Shown here: piece by piece, positions 46,703 through 60,340 of the stretch
How positions within the stretch are numbered: the first letter of the stretch is position 1
Layout of the letters: every line of letters starts with the position of its first letter
Source: Argentina anserina
Taxonomy: Eukaryota; Streptophyta; Magnoliopsida; Rosales; Rosaceae
Assembly: GCF_933775445.1 (NCBI RefSeq)
Contig: NC_065875.1
Coordinates: 22,505,555 to 22,569,554, forward strand
DNA: 64,000 nt
Reading direction: 5' to 3'
Position numbers and translations under genes: made by a program
The notes under the pieces: generated by a model
Seen by the model: the letters and a program-made list of their open reading frames with translations, nothing else
What the model was told of the DNA's origin: nothing
Databases searched by the model: none

Positions 46703-49217
46703 ATGGAGCCCTGGACCAACAACGACACCATGAAAAAGAAGCGGAGGCCCACCCGCAAACCCGTCCGCCTCCGCTGCTCCGTCAAGAACTACGACTGGGG
46801 CATTCTCGGCCACCATTCCAAGGTCGCCCGCCTCTCCGCCCTCAACTCCGGCTCCGACATCGACCCCTCCAAGCCCTACGCCGAGTTCTGGATCGGCACC
46901 CATGAATCCGGCCCCTCCTATGCCGATGATCCCGGGTCGGACCACGACCCGGTCAGCCTCAAGTCGTGGATCGCCCGGGATCCGAGTGTCCTCGGAGAGA
47001 AGGTTCTCCACAAGTGGGGCCCTGATCTTCCGTTCTTGTGCAAGGTTTGATGGAATTTCCGATTTGCATTATTATATCCGGAATTTTAGGATTCAGAGTT
47101 TGATTTTGGGTGGTTGTGTGTTTTGTTTTAGGTGCTTTCAGTTCAGAAGGCTTTGTCGATACAGGCGCATCCGGATAAGGAGATGGCCAGGGTGCTGCAC
47201 AAGTTGCACCCTAGTGTTTATAAAGATGATAATCACAAGCCTGAAGTGGCATTGGCGCTGACCGAGTTTGAGGCTCTTTGTGGATTCACTAGTCTCAAGG
47301 TGAGATTGGTTTTGGAGCTCATTTGTGTGTGTGTGTGTGACTTTGGTAGCTGTAGATGATATGATGTGTTTGGCATGGTTGGACTGTAACCACTTTCAGT
47401 TGAGGTTTCTTATGGTTAGTGATAGAGATATTTAGTGAAGGAGCATTCAATTCTGCTTTTGCTTTGGTTTATTACTACTTGTCATGACATAGTTGTGTTA
47501 AGCATACTTGCATTAAGAAGAAAATGATTGAAGTTGAAATTAAGAAATGATATATGGATCATATTTGAACTTTTTCAAGCTGGAGTTCAGTAACGTTTGT
47601 GAAATCGTAGAGATAATGATACATGAGCAAAATAAGAAAAACCAATATATAAAACTTAAGGGAAAGAGAAGTACCGATAGGCTAGTATAGCTCTTGTAAT
47701 TGCTCTGTTATATCATTCTAGTTTCATATGTCAAATAATGACTCTTGCTTTATATCATTATTAAATTTTTTGGTTACTTATTCTATGCTTGTCTATATCA
47801 CAGGAGCTAAAAGAAATGCTTCGTACTGTCCCTGAGATAGCCGAATTGGTTGGGGTAGTAGATGCAGAGAAAATTCTACTTGTAGGTGAGCGACATGAGA
47901 ACGGGAAAGTAAACACAGATTTAGAGGCCATGTTCAGTCGGCTTATGTTGTCAAGCAAAGAGACAATTTCCAAGATAATATCCAGACTGAAAAGACGTCT
48001 TAATCTAGAGAAAAAGGTAAATGCCACCTTTGCAATCTTTGTGAATTTTTATTGCATAACGGATAGAAATATGCTTGATGCTGGTTTAACTCAATTTAGT
48101 TAAATGATGCAACCACTACTACGAACATAGATGTTTATTTGTTGTGGTGACATTGTGTATAAAATTTGAAAGGTCTATGGCCATTCTTCATGATATGCTA
48201 AATAGTTTAGGTATCTGCATTCATCAATCAGCAGGACAAGAGAGTTGTTGTTACCATCTACTTTTGCTTAGTATTTTAGCTTCCTCAGTAAAAGTTAATA
48301 TGGTAAGACTTGACAAATTTAAGTGAGAATGCTGTTTCAGGTCAGTAGGACTGAGATGTTGATTCGTCCACTATAGAATGTTGATAACCCAATTGGGTTT
48401 AATTTTGCAATAACCTTATTCTCCTTGATTGGACCAGAAAAGGCAATTGACAGTAAAAGAACAACTGGTACTCAGATTAGAGAGTCAATATCCAGCTGAT
48501 GTGGGTGCCATAGCTGCATTTTTCCTGAACTATGTGAAGCTGAAACGTGGTGAAGCATTGTACTGTGGGCCAAATGAACCCCATGCATATATTTCTGGTG
48601 AATGTGTTGAATGTATGGCTACCTCTGACAATGTTGTTCGAGCTGGCCTTACCTCGAAGCAAATTGATGTTCAGACACTTCTTTCTATGCTCAAGTACAG
48701 ACAGGTAATGGATCAAAAGTACATAAATGCATAAGTTTGATAGTAGATCTATGGAGAGGGATATTTCATCATTTAATTAAATATTCTTGCATTTTGTTTT
48801 GGTTATGATGTATGCGGTATACCACATTCGTTCTCTTTAGTAGCACTGATCTTTACCGTTTCCTCTATTGCTCTGCAGGGAGCTCCTGAAATTATGCAAG
48901 GAGTTTCTATGAACGCATACACAAAAAGATTCGTCCCACCATTTGAAGAATTTGAAGTCGATTCCTGTAATCTTCCTCATTCTGCTTCAGTGGTGTTTCC
49001 CGCCGTCATAGGACCATCCCTTTTCCTAGTCACTGGTGGAAAAGGCAGGTTTGATGCAGGTTTGGCTGAGGATGACGTTGTCACAGATGATGATATAGTT
49101 GAGGAGGGGGAGGTTCTATTTGTGCCTGCCCACACCAAGATTAGCATTACTGCTATATCCACAGAACTACATTTGTATAGGGTGGGGGCGAACAGCACAT
49201 TTTTTAGGGACTTGTAG
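46703..49217 (+). CDS. Mannose-6-phosphate isomerase (phosphomannose isomerase)
   Basis: Five exons: 46703-47044, 47132-47299, 47804-48016, 48438-48704 and 48879-49217, 442 residues, all GT-AG. An in-frame TGA lies 12 bp before the ATG. The enzyme interconverts mannose-6-phosphate and fructose-6-phosphate, feeding GDP-mannose, glycosylation and ascorbate synthesis in the cytosol. Type I PMI features are present: [14 protein letters not shown] near the N terminus, SIQAHPDKE with zinc ligands Q125 and H127, [18 protein letters not shown] with E152, and [17 protein letters not shown] with H290. The C-terminal cupin region includes [17 protein letters not shown]. The length matches Arabidopsis PMI1/PMI2; I cannot say which is the nearer orthologue. 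Confidence 0.95.
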
Positions 49218-49813
49218 CCTGCACTTAAGAATTACCGAATTACTATCACATTTTACTTCACAAGTTTAGATCATATGCAGACAATTCTTGTCCGTAGGCA
49301 TTTGTAGTAATGCTCTTTTATTCTTTAAATTTTTTTATTTCTCCGAATTTCTTACAACTGAACAACATATGTTTGTAAGCCAGTTCTAATATGTATATTT
49401 AATTTAATTTAATACTTATTCGGAATGTATCATTATTTGTTTTTGGCTACAGAATACATCAGACTCTTGATACAAATTGTTTCTTCAATTTTGAACTGTC
49501 GTTTAAACTCGTTTTCCTCAATTATACATTTTTATATCAGATATCATGAATTTTTCTTGGTCAACAAAACTAAGAGAAAGTTTATTCGAAGAAATTTCAT
49601 TGTGTGACCGGGTTTCCAAAGAATAGAAATAGCTTCCACGTCATTCTAACATGCTCGTCCAAACAGGAAGTGAAAAGATTCTCGAGATAGTATCCCCGAA
49701 AATACAAGATTCTGCAAGATTCTGGTTGTTAATTATCGACACAAAGATATTTTCTCTCCGAGCGATGACCCATTCGGGTCAAACCGTTCCTTGAAGCCCA
49801 AGTAAAGCCCACA
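49218..49813. other. PMI 3' UTR and GlnRS promoter
   Basis: AT-rich 3' sequence after the PMI stop, then a short intergenic region. A weak TATA-like GATATAAAG at 49814-49822 precedes the next gene. Confidence 0.45.
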
Positions 49814-49993
49814 GATATAAAGAAACAATTCACGCCATTGCCGCAAAGTAAAACTGCCACGCACCCACTGATACCAGCACACTGCTTGTCTGCTTCGCTG
49901 CCTCCCAGTCCCTGGTTTTAATTAGGGTTTTCCACCACCGCACCTCACCTCTTAGCTAAGCTTCCACTCGCTTCTCCTTCGCCGCCGTTAAAG

Positions 49994-52900
49994 ATGCCTT
50001 CCAAGGACGACGGCGCCGCCGATAAGGAGAGGAACCTCGATCTCTTCTTGAAGGTCGGACTGGATGACCGGACGGCCAAGAACACCATCGCTAACAACAA
50101 GGTCACCGCCAATCTAACCGCCGTTATTCACGAGGTAAACGATTTTTCTTCTGATTTTTCATCTCCGATGAGCTCAATTTCGTTGTTTCTGTAGCTTAAT
50201 TCCTGTTTAGAGCTATGGACTTTATTCGTTTTGGTTTGATTCAAAATCTCAGGCTGCGGTTACCGATGGATGTAGTCGGAGCGTCGGTAATCTTCTATAC
50301 TCGGTGAGTAGGTTCAACTTAGTTCTGCTTAAGATGTTAATTCGGTAAAAATGAGTGTAATTCGGTAAATGATAGTGTAATTTATAGTCCTGTGGAATTC
50401 TAGCTTGCGCCGGTTTCGAGATTTTTCTAGTAAGAATTTATGGCTTTGTTGTTAATGTATAGTTGTGCTATACCATCTGTGGCAGGTTGCTACGAAATTT
50501 CCAGCAAATGCCCTTGTGCATCGGCCGAAATTGGCAGAGTACATTGTGTCTTCAAAGGTTGGTGACCTACATTCGGAGTTTTAATTTTGAAGTGCTTGCT
50601 GTGGTTATGATTCAATAATTGATTATTGCATTTGTTTTTCTATAAGCTCATGAGAGTTTGTGCTTTCCAGATTAAAATGCCGGCTCAGTTAGACGCGGCT
50701 TTATTATTTTTTGCAAATACAGGGCCAGGAAACTTTGAAATAAGTGAATTTGAAGAAGCATGTGGTGTTGGTAGGATTGTGCTTTTGTATATTTTATATA
50801 GTGGAAGGTTGTTGTGGTTTCTGAAATTTATTTCCTTATTAAAATTTGCGAGCAGGTGTTGAAGTTTCAAAAGAAGAAATCAAGAAATCTGTTGATGAGG
50901 TTTTTGAAGAGAATAAGACTGCAATATTAGAGCAGCGCTATAAAACAAATGGTTAGTCTTATTAAATGATTACTGTATAGGCTTTCATGTGATACATGTA
51001 TTGAGTTATTGTTGCAACATGCATTGTAAACATATTTATTTCAATCCGTACAATCTAATGGAACTCATCATTCCAATCCCTACAATCCCCTGTCTCTCCA
51101 TTTTTTAATTATTATTATTTATATATGCGGCATGAGTACTCTATTGGAAATTAAATTTTGTGTTCTATGATTTGACTCCAGTGGGTGACTTATTTGCACA
51201 TCTTAGGAAGAGACATCCATGGGCTGACCCAAAAATTGTAAAGGTAATCTCATTATAATCTTTTGACTGTATTTTAGAATTGATATAATATTGTTTTAAC
51301 AATTAAGTGATTGAATGCCATATGCCTAATACTGTTACAGGCATCAATTGATACAAAGTTGCGTGAATTGCTTGGTGAAAGGACTGCTGAAGATGATGTA
51401 AAGGTTCCTAAAAAGAAGAAAGAGAAGCCTGCTAAAGTAGAGGTTAGCATTTTATAATCTTTAGTCATTCTGCCTGTAAGCTATTGACAGATAACTGAAC
51501 ACTTCATTTTTCTCTTGCTTTCATCCTACTTGTGTAGGAAAAAGCTATTGCTGTTTCTACCCCTGAACAACCAAGTGAAGAAATTCTTAATCCGTATGCC
51601 ATATTCCCTCAACCAGAAGAGAACTTTAAGGTAATACCAATCACATTTTCTTATGTTCTTCTTCTCTTGCATATTGGTGTTGCATTGATTTCTTACCAAC
51701 CAGCAACTGTTTAACTCATTTGCCAAATCTTACTTGGAGGTCGTTTAAAGGACTTTGTTATTCTAATGTTAATTTTCAGGTTCATACTTCAGTATTCTTT
51801 AGTGATGGTTCTATTCTGAGATGTTGCAATTCAAAGGAACTCCTTGAAAAACACTTGAGTGTGACTGGGGGGAGAGTTTTAACTCGCTTTCCTCCTGAAC
51901 CAAATGGATATCTACATATAGGCCATGCCAAGGTAAGGATATAAATGGTTTCTTGGCTAAAATATGTACTTCTTTAAGGTCCAACTTATACTCATCTCCT
52001 ATTCATCAGGCAATGTTTATTGATTTTGGCCTGGCTAAAGAGAGAGGTGGTAGCTGCTATCTGAGGTGAGAGTCATTCCTTGTTACTTTGACAGCCTTTT
52101 AATTATGTTTTGTCTTCTAATAAGAAGATGAAAGATAACAAACATGCAAACCTATAAGTGACGTGCTGTTATTAGTTGAGATCTTAACTCTATAAAATTG
52201 TATGACATACTATTTGGCTTTCCATATTGCTGAAGGTTTTATACTATTTGACCTAAAACCTTTTGCGTATCAAAACTATAAAAAAAATTGTAATGATTTT
52301 TGCAATGTTAATGTAACTGTTACCACACTAGAGGTATTGTGTATTAATATTTTACCATCGCAGACTTAAAATAATCTTCTATCAAATTTGTATGTTTAGT
52401 TTGAAGAGATTTTCAATATGAATTATCTCTCTTGCTTGTAGGTTTGATGACACAAATCCGGAAGCTGAGAAAAAAGAATATATTGATCATATTCAGGAAA
52501 TTGTCAGTTGGATGGGTTGGGAACCGTTCAAGGTAAAAGAGTTGTTGGGTAAAAAACTTTGCTTATTTTACTTGCGGTAACTAACACCTAACTTTTGTGC
52601 AGATAACTTACACTAGTGATTACTTTCAAGAGCTGTATGATTTGGCAGTAGAGCTCATACGACGCGGTCACGCTTATGTTGATCATCAGGTTATATGTTA
52701 TATGAATAAATAAATACATTGGAAATTGCTTTTGATGCTTAGTATTGTGTACTTACATGGACAAGTCTTTGGTAGAATTCAGTACCATTACCCGACCCAT
52801 CATATCTTATATCTAGCTAGCTAATATCTCCAACTAGAGGGATAGTATTATTAATTATCAGTTATACTTAAATTTAATGGTTTGGGTGCTGTCAACTAGT

Positions 52901-55884
52901 CTTCATTGGTTTGAGAAGAATGCTTACTTTTTCTCATTGGTTTTAGACGGGGGATGAGATAAAGGAGTACAGGGAGAAAAAGATGAACAGCCCTTGGAGG
53001 GACAGGCCAATTGAAGAGTCGCTTAAACTTTTTGAGGATATGAGGCGTGGCGCTATTGAAGAAGGGAAAGCGACTTTAAGAATGAAACAAGATATGCAAA
53101 GTGATAATTTTAACATGTATGACCTCATTGCATATCGGATCAAAGTAAGTTTCTACCTTAAATAATCTTTTTGAATCCCCAGGCTTATGTCTTCCTCATA
53201 CTATGGGTTGATTTATCTTTATCTATTTATTATTGTCAGTTTACTCCTCATCCGCATGCTGGAGACAAGTGGTGTATCTATCCAAGTTATGATTATGCTC
53301 ATTGCATTGTGGATTCTCTTGAGAATATCACCCATTCGGTATGTATTACACCTCCAATTGGTATTCTTATGGGATGTACTTTAGTGGAATAATTTTTGGT
53401 CCTTATATTTATCTGAGTAATTTGTCTTTCCAGAGCAAGCGGAATCATTATGTTTCTTGTCTATAATAATACCCGGAATGCTATGCTCACATATCACTAG
53501 TTGAAATTTCTTTACCTAACAGCATTCCTATGTGACACTGTATTATCCTTTCCTACTTAGTTCTGTTTAACTTGTAAAGAGTGCTGATTTATTTATTTAT
53601 CTTGTCTATGAATATGGCAGTTGTGCACTTTAGAATTTGAGACACGCCGTGCTTCATACTACTGGTTATTGCATTCTCTGGGCCTATATCAACCGTATGT
53701 TTGGGAATATTCAAGACTGAATGTCAGTAACACTGTTATGTCAAAGCGTAAGGTGAGTCAACTACTGGATGTGCTTCATTCATTCAGAATTTAATATTCA
53801 ATATCATGTATGAGTTTTCTCCACACTTCACAACTATTATTTATTTCGCAGTTAAATCAACTAGTGACTGATAAGTGGGTTGATGGTTGGGATGATCCAC
53901 GTCTTATGACACTGGCTGGTTTACGACGTCGGGGTGTTACATCGACTGCCATTAATACGTTTGTTAGAGGAATTGGGATTACAAGAAGGTCGAATATAAT
54001 TTGCATATGGATATCATTTATCATGATTGAGCCACTTCTAATAACAATAAGATTTATGGTGCTCATTACCATTTATTAACTTTTGATTTTATGCTGCAGT
54101 GATTGTAGTATGATTCATCTGAGTCGTCTTGAGTACCACATCAGAGAAGAGCTTAATAAAACAGCTCCCCGCACAATGGTTGTGCTCGATCCTGTAAAGG
54201 TGTAAATCTTGCTTCCATTGTTTTTGCTTTCAACGATTTTCGCTCTTTGAATGACCAATCAATTCTGGTTTCAAGGTCGTCATTACCAACTGGAAAGATG
54301 GTCTCATAAAAGACTGTGAAGCAAGAAAGTGGCCGGATTTGGAAGCGGAGTCCTACAAGGTAACCTTGGATTCCATGGATCAATCGGTTTTGTTAGAAAT
54401 GCTTAGATATGAAAGTCCTACAGTATTTGTGCCCATACAATTTGTAGATAATGAATATAGGATGCTGGATTTCAGTTTTAAAGAGGATTGCTTAGCTTCT
54501 TTTGGCCAATATCACTTTTTTTCTTGCCACCACCTTTATCAATTATTAAGTTATTACCTGTTGTATTGATTCAAATGTTGCTTCAAGTGTGGTACTTATG
54601 ACTGTTGGTGGCTTATGTTGTCTGGCATACACATCAGGTTCCATTTTCCAAAGTGTTTTACATTGAGCGCTCCGATTTTCGCCTTAAGGACTCAAAGGAC
54701 TACTTTGGACTTGCTCCTGGAAAATCTGCCCTGCTCAGGTATATATGGCACAGGTTCTTTATATTTACGCCACTTTATAGCAGATGTATACTTCCCAGTA
54801 ATATTCCTTTTCTTCATGGTTGCAGATATGCATGTCCTATCAAGTGTGTGGATGCTGTTTTAGCCGAGGATAATCAGTCTGTACTTGAGATACGGGTTGA
54901 GTATGATCCAGAGAAGAGGACAAAGCCAAAGGTTTATAATCTTTCTCTTGTGCCAAAATTTAAAGTGTGATTCAATATTACGTGCTGCTGCTTACTCATT
55001 CCTGAATCCTTGGATTTATGTATTCCACAGGGGGTGCTGCATTGGGCCGCTGAACCTTCTCCTGGGGTTGATCCACTCAAAGTGGAAGTTCGATTGTTCG
55101 ACAGACTATTCAAGTCGGAGGTTGGCCATCTTTTATTTTCTAAGACCTTCCTACCTTCTATAATCATCTGTTTTCCTAACAAAAATTGTGGTTGTGCCAG
55201 AATCCTGCTGAGCTTGAGAAAGACTGGCTTTCTGATCTGAATAATGAATCAAAAGTTGTGATACCAAATGCATTTGCTGTTCCATCACTTGGGAATGGTG
55301 TTGGTGTTGGTGACACATTTCAGTTCGAAAGACTTGGTAAGTTTCTGCATTCACTTTTGGTGGTCTTATAGATATAGATAGGGGCGCTTTCATAGAGGCA
55401 TGAGTTCATAAATACAAGGGAGAAACTTTGCATCACGTCCAGTATATTCTACCTTTATCACTTCTGTACTAGTTTTTTTGTTCTTCTTCACCTAATCTTA
55501 GCTTTGCTCAGGATGTCTTTGGAAAATTTCTTTTAAAGAACCTCTTACCTGAAGAAAAAACAAAATAAAACAAAATAAAAACCCTTTTACTGGAAATCTA
55601 ACTAATAAATCTTTGGTATACCGTAGAATCGTATATATCAAATGATAGTCTCAAATTTGTCAAGACTGCTGAGCTATAGATGTAATGCGTTATATACAGT
55701 GGCTGGACTCCAGATGACTTCTGCTCATATTTCATGAATTTGGAGATATTTCTAGATTTCTTTTCTGACTTTCTACCGATATGCAATTCCAGGCTATTTT
55801 GTGGTCGACAAAGATTCAACTCCTGAGAAGCTTGTATTTAATCGTACGGTCACGCTGCGTGATAGCTACAAGAGTGGGAAGTAG
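49994..55884 (+). CDS. Glutamine--tRNA ligase, cytosolic eukaryotic type
   Basis: Twenty-three exons with consistent GT-AG borders give 792 residues. They are 49994-50134, 50253-50303, 50486-50557, 50671-50770, 50856-50951, 51182-51243, 51341-51442, 51538-51630, 51780-51932, 52010-52065, 52442-52532, 52603-52689, 52947-53144, 53240-53338, 53621-53752, 53852-53988, 54100-54199, 54276-54359, 54638-54738, 54826-54931, 55031-55120, 55201-55336 and 55793-55884. The enzyme charges tRNA-Gln. Residues 1 to about 205 form the eukaryote-specific N-terminal YqeY-like domain. A Lys-rich linker ([10 protein letters not shown]) leads to the class I core with [19 protein letters not shown] (HIGH at 285-288) and VMSKRK (506-511) in place of KMSKS. 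The C-terminal anticodon-binding beta-barrels include [20 protein letters not shown]. No transit peptide is present. It is complete as far as I can see. Confidence 0.96.
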
Positions 55885-57330
55885 GTCTTATCTTTGGAAG
55901 CCTCAACAGGGAAAAAAAAAGTGGGTAGTTTTATCGCGAAAGTTGACCTCTGTTTTTAATCATGTTTAGACAGTTGATGTTATTTCAACCATACTGTTTG
56001 TGTATATTTCAAACCAATTATACTACAAAGTTATATATACAATTAGCATTGCATTGTTGTCATCCTAGTCTGTTCTGCCATACTTCTAGTTTTGTGCATT
56101 CTTGTCTTGTTAATTGTTATACAAGTGCAGTGGATAGAGCTTACTACTTCCACATCCTACTCGTCTTCTGCTAGAAAGGTAAACGACAGTGGCTCTCCCT
56201 GGTTCTTTCGGTCATTTGATTTTAAGTGCCTTTCTTGTGTTGGACTTGTGTACATGAAAGAAAACGTGGGTTGGGTGGGAAGTGGCTGCGGAAAATATTG
56301 GCTTCAGTTGCAGAGGATGGGCAATAACAGAGGTCAGGAAACCTCTTTCGAGTCTTTAGTTTTTAACACAACTTAGAAAGGAAGAGAGGGCCTCTCATCA
56401 ACAGCCTCCCTCTGACTGAATGGAGTTGCGTCTCTTCACGCTTGCTTGTGATAGTGAAAGGACGATTGATTTGATTGAAGTTTGAAAGGGATTGAATTGA
56501 GGATAAAGTTAACCATATTCTGCTTTCCCATCATGCGTTCTTGGCTTCCAGCCTCACATGAAAACTTAGCGCCTTTGGGTCACATGTTCGGGCACAACTT
56601 AATCAAACAGATCAGCTTTCACTTACTCACAAAATCTGTACTATGATGACGACCGACATTTAAGCATAAGATACCCATAGTCATATACCCACTGGAGAAA
56701 CCTATAGACTAGTCAAGTCAAGAATCTTACTTGGTTAGAGCTAAATCATTCACCGTTGGAATAGCACGTATATGCCTTTTCCACCGGGTGACGTGAATAG
56801 AAGCCAAGCAACTTTGAATCCTAGTAAGAAAGGGAAAACAGGGGTTATGTTGGTTGTATACTTGTATTTCCTTTTCTTTTTTTTAATGACAGCTGCTCAG
56901 ATTGTAATAATTTGACTAGAAAAATATCAAAAACACGAAATTTCCGGGAGTTGATTGACTGGTTTATCGTAGTTGTACATGACAAGCTGTCCCTGTATAG
57001 TTGAAGTGATTGATCCGTTGAGAACACATTGTCCAATAGCATATGCTTTGAGTTTAAGGAGTGTTCTTAGAGATGAGGATTTCAAATTGTATGTTACTGC
57101 AGTTTCATAATTTTTAGTTGAAGATTATAGAGCTACTATTTGAATTGAAAAAGGCCGGTGATAACAGCCATGGAAGATGTCGTCTTTTTACAAAGACAGT
57201 ACATTTACTTCAACGCTCAAACACAGAATATCAGATACTAGAAATCATCCATCAGTTAATGCAGCTCTACAACTAAATGGTCCTATACATGAAACTGGTC
57301 ACTTAAGAGTACAATACACCCTATCTTTCC
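55885..57330. other. GlnRS 3' UTR and intergenic DNA between convergent genes
   Basis: It holds the 3' ends of the plus-strand GlnRS and the minus-strand MYB transcripts. A 94-codon frame at 56092-56376 has no domain and is probably chance. Confidence 0.5.
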
Positions 57331-58412
57331 TCAAAATGTCACATCCCCTGCATGTTCCATAGTGTCAGTCATGTAATTACCAGATATCCAATCGCTTTCT
57401 GCCATCTGGCAATAAAACTGTGAACTATCGTAATAGGCCATTTCTGGAACAGGGTCGAGGCTATAACCCTCCATGTCATAGTCCACATAATGATTGTCAC
57501 TTAGAGCTTCAAAGGCATAGGATGAAGTTGCTGGTTGTTCTGGAAGTCGTGGCAGCTGTAACAGAAGTGAATCAGAGGTAAGACTATTATGACTTGGGCT
57601 TGAAATTCCAACTGGGGAATAATCAGATACGTGTGAGACCACCTTGCTTGATGGAGAAGGAGGAACTGAGTAAGTTTGAGGAGGAGCTAAAGAGGTCTGA
57701 GAAGTCAAGTAACTGGAAGGAGAAGTTGAATGGTCTAAACTAAGTGAAGAAGTTTGCTCTATCTTGTGACGCAAAGTCGGCATCCAGAAGCATCGAATTG
57801 CATCAATAAACCTTTGGCTATTAGACTCAATATTAAGTTGGCGCGCATGTTTTTGCACCCTTGTTCTCCAGTAGTTCTTAATCTCGTTGTCTGTTCTTCC
57901 TGGCAAATGTTGCGCTATTTTCGACCACCTGACATTCCCAGAGTGAATACAGGAGTCAGAACAATACAAAGTTAAATAGTTAACACTATGTATGCTATAA
58001 CTCTAACTAACACTGTAAATGATACCTGTTTCCCCACTTGGAATGGAGTTCAAGGATCATGAGTTGTTCTTGTGGAGTAAGGTTCCCGCGCTTGATGTCA
58101 GGTTTCAAGTAATTCAGCCATCTCAATCGGCAGCTTTTTCCTGTCCTCTTCAATCCTGACCAAGTTTAATGAAATATTAAGAAATGAGTTCATTTACTTC
58201 ATTGATCATTATATATGAGGTTGTGACACGACAGGGAGACTCAACTATTATAACAAACCTGCACATTTTGCTAAGGCATTCCAATGGCCTTCACCGTGGT
58301 TGGCGATGTAATGTATCAGCAGGGTGTCTTCGTCAAGCGTCCATGGCCCCTTCCTCAGCTCATTCTCTTCATCCTTAGGACTTGTGGACGCATTGTTTGC
58401 AACACCAGCCAT
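57331..58412 (-). CDS. R2R3-MYB transcription factor, subgroup 20 (MYB2/62/78/108 group)
   Basis: Three exons on the minus strand: 58412-58259, 58155-58026 and 57928-57331, 293 residues. The middle exon is 130 bp, the standard R2R3-MYB size. R2 reads [20 protein letters not shown] with [21 protein letters not shown]3 reads [20 protein letters not shown] followed by [20 protein letters not shown]. Just after R3, [14 protein letters not shown] matches the WMPRL-type motif of subgroup 20. Members regulate responses to drought, salt, phosphate starvation and wounding, or stamen maturation; which applies here is not known. The rest is a Ser/Pro-rich activation-type tail. The TATA box lies about 110 bp upstream. 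Confidence 0.94.
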
Positions 58413-58448
58413 GGATGCCCCCTTAGTCGGTTATGTGTTTGTTAGGAG

Positions 58449-58471
58449 AGAAAGAGAGAGAGAGAGAGAGA
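58449..58471. repeat. GA/CT microsatellite in the MYB leader
   Basis: About ten AG units on the plus strand, CT-rich in the sense of the MYB gene and probably inside its 5' UTR. Confidence 0.8.
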
Positions 58472-58518
58472 GGTGCTACAAAGTTGTTTGTCTTGAAGAA
58501 CAGAAATAAAAGGCAAAG

Positions 58519-58526
58519 ATTTATAG
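58519..58526 (-). promoter_or_regulatory. TATA box of the MYB gene
   Basis: CTATAAAT on the minus strand, about 110 bp upstream of the ATG at 58412. Confidence 0.55.
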
Positions 58527-59131
58527 AGCAGAATAGAGTTCAATAATAAGAATTGAACCAAAAGAGTGTGTCCACATGGTTCTGCCTTTCCGAACTGACA
58601 AAAATGGAATTGTTCTGAGAGAGGTTTGGTTGTATACGTGTTAGGTGGCTAAGCTAGAGATGTTGAGGTCATAGCAAAATGAACCTATATATTCAGTCCA
58701 AAATTGAAAAAAGATAGCAAATTATGTGTTTGAATTTTGTCCAATACTCTTTGATTGCTTTTGATCATATACAGTTACTGTTAGATAGATTTGAAAAGGT
58801 CCTATAGAAAGAGAAGATCGAATAGATCACTTGGTCCTAAATTGAGAATGAAAATGAAATATCTGTAGGTGTTTCTTCAGGGAAATTGCTTCCTTTCCTT
58901 CCATTGTCAATCTGGATTCTCTGTACAGGAAACGTGATCGACTAGGCAAAATATATTTGCTTTATTAGCAAGAAAAATACAAAGTTAAGCGTGGAATTAT
59001 AGGGTTGTTATCTTAGTTGGAAACTTTATATTTGATATTGACAATGTGGTTGCAATATAATGATGCCTGATGCAAGCACATTTTCAACGCTCTACTTATT
59101 TCTTCCAAAGACCCAAATAGTACTGAGAACA
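58527..59131. other. Upstream regulatory region of the MYB gene
   Basis: AT-rich promoter DNA without a further gene. Confidence 0.45.
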
Positions 59132-59304
59132 TTACCGTATTAAGAAGTGAGAACCAAATATGCTTTTAGAAAATAACAAAATACATGTCACTTCTTTTAT
59201 CTTAAAGATCTCGAAATACCGCACCTCCAAACCCAAACACATAACCCTCCTTCTCCATATGGAAACAAAAGAAAGGAAATTCCAACTTCTTTCATAACTA
59301 ATTG

Positions 59305-59572
59305 CCCAACTTGTTAAAGAGTACATATTCAAAGATGACATTCCAAAGTCCAAACAACGAGCAGAGCTTCCAAACAAGTTTGGAGTGGTGGTAGAGGGTG
59401 GCGCTGCCGCTGAGGAGGTTGAGTCGAAATGAGTAGTGGTCCCAAACAATGGTGACACATCAGAAGAGGTTGAGCCAAATTGAGCGGTAGTCCCAAATGA
59501 TGGTGATGGCGAAGAAGTGGGAGCAGAGGCGTAGAAAGGAGAGCTAGTGGTGGCGGAGGCGGACTGATACAC
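59305..59572 (-). pseudogene. FG-nucleoporin-like fragment
   Basis: A minus-strand open stretch is rich in Ser/Thr/Pro with spaced FG: SFGTTAQFGSTSSD, LFGTTTHFDSTSS and NLFGSSA. This looks like the FG-repeat part of a nucleoporin of the Nup62/Nup98 kind. It has no ATG in frame at its start (the first codon would be GTG). No other nucleoporin domain lies nearby, and it abuts LTR-like DNA. I take it as a gene fragment, perhaps captured by a transposon. The assignment rests on composition only. Confidence 0.3.
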
Positions 59573-60340
59573 CCTGAACCTCTTACCTCTCCTTATGATT
59601 TTTATTTTTACCTTTTACTCGAATTGAGAGTCGTACTAAGTGTAGCGACTCTAAAAATTGACTTTTCAAGAAAACTTCATTCACAGAAGTTGGAAAGCTC
59701 GTCGATACGAGTTCGTAGACATGCTACACACCCAAATCGGAGTTCGCATGAAAAAGTTACGAATCAAAAGAGGTTTAAAGCATTTTTTGGAAAATAGTAT
59801 ATATTAGGGGGTTAAATGGAAGATAATTTAAAAAAAAATCAGAAAATCCAAAAACTCGTTCGCGCCACTCTTCACGCGATTCCCCGGAAACGTCTCGGTC
59901 GTTCGACCACCGATTAGAGCGCCACCACCGGTCCCGTTCGAACCGTCTAGCCATTCTCAATTATTTGGGAGCAACCTTGACACCCACCAACTGCCGTGTA
60001 CGGCGCAGCAACACCCGCAAGATCCGGCTGAAAGTTAATGCCGCAGTGCGGCCTTTTCTGGCAACTTTGGAACTCGGGGCTACTACATATCGTCTTATCT
60101 CTTCCTTCTGAGCATGATTCGACCGGAGTTGGGCAGTGATTCGAGCTACATCTCGATTTGGATTTCGGTGCGCTGCTCCAACTTTCCTCTGCATTTTTCG
60201 GCCGATTGAGTCCTCATTGCAGGACAACATTCAAATACTTTGCTCGACGGGGATCCTGACTCTGGACGCTACTAGCTACACTTGATGGGTGGACCTTGTT
60301 TTTAAATATATATATATATATATATATGTACATGCCGCTT

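Noticed and set aside
56092..56376. 94-codon plus frame after the GlnRS gene
   Set aside because: No domain, overlaps the probable 3' UTR, composition like non-coding neighbours.
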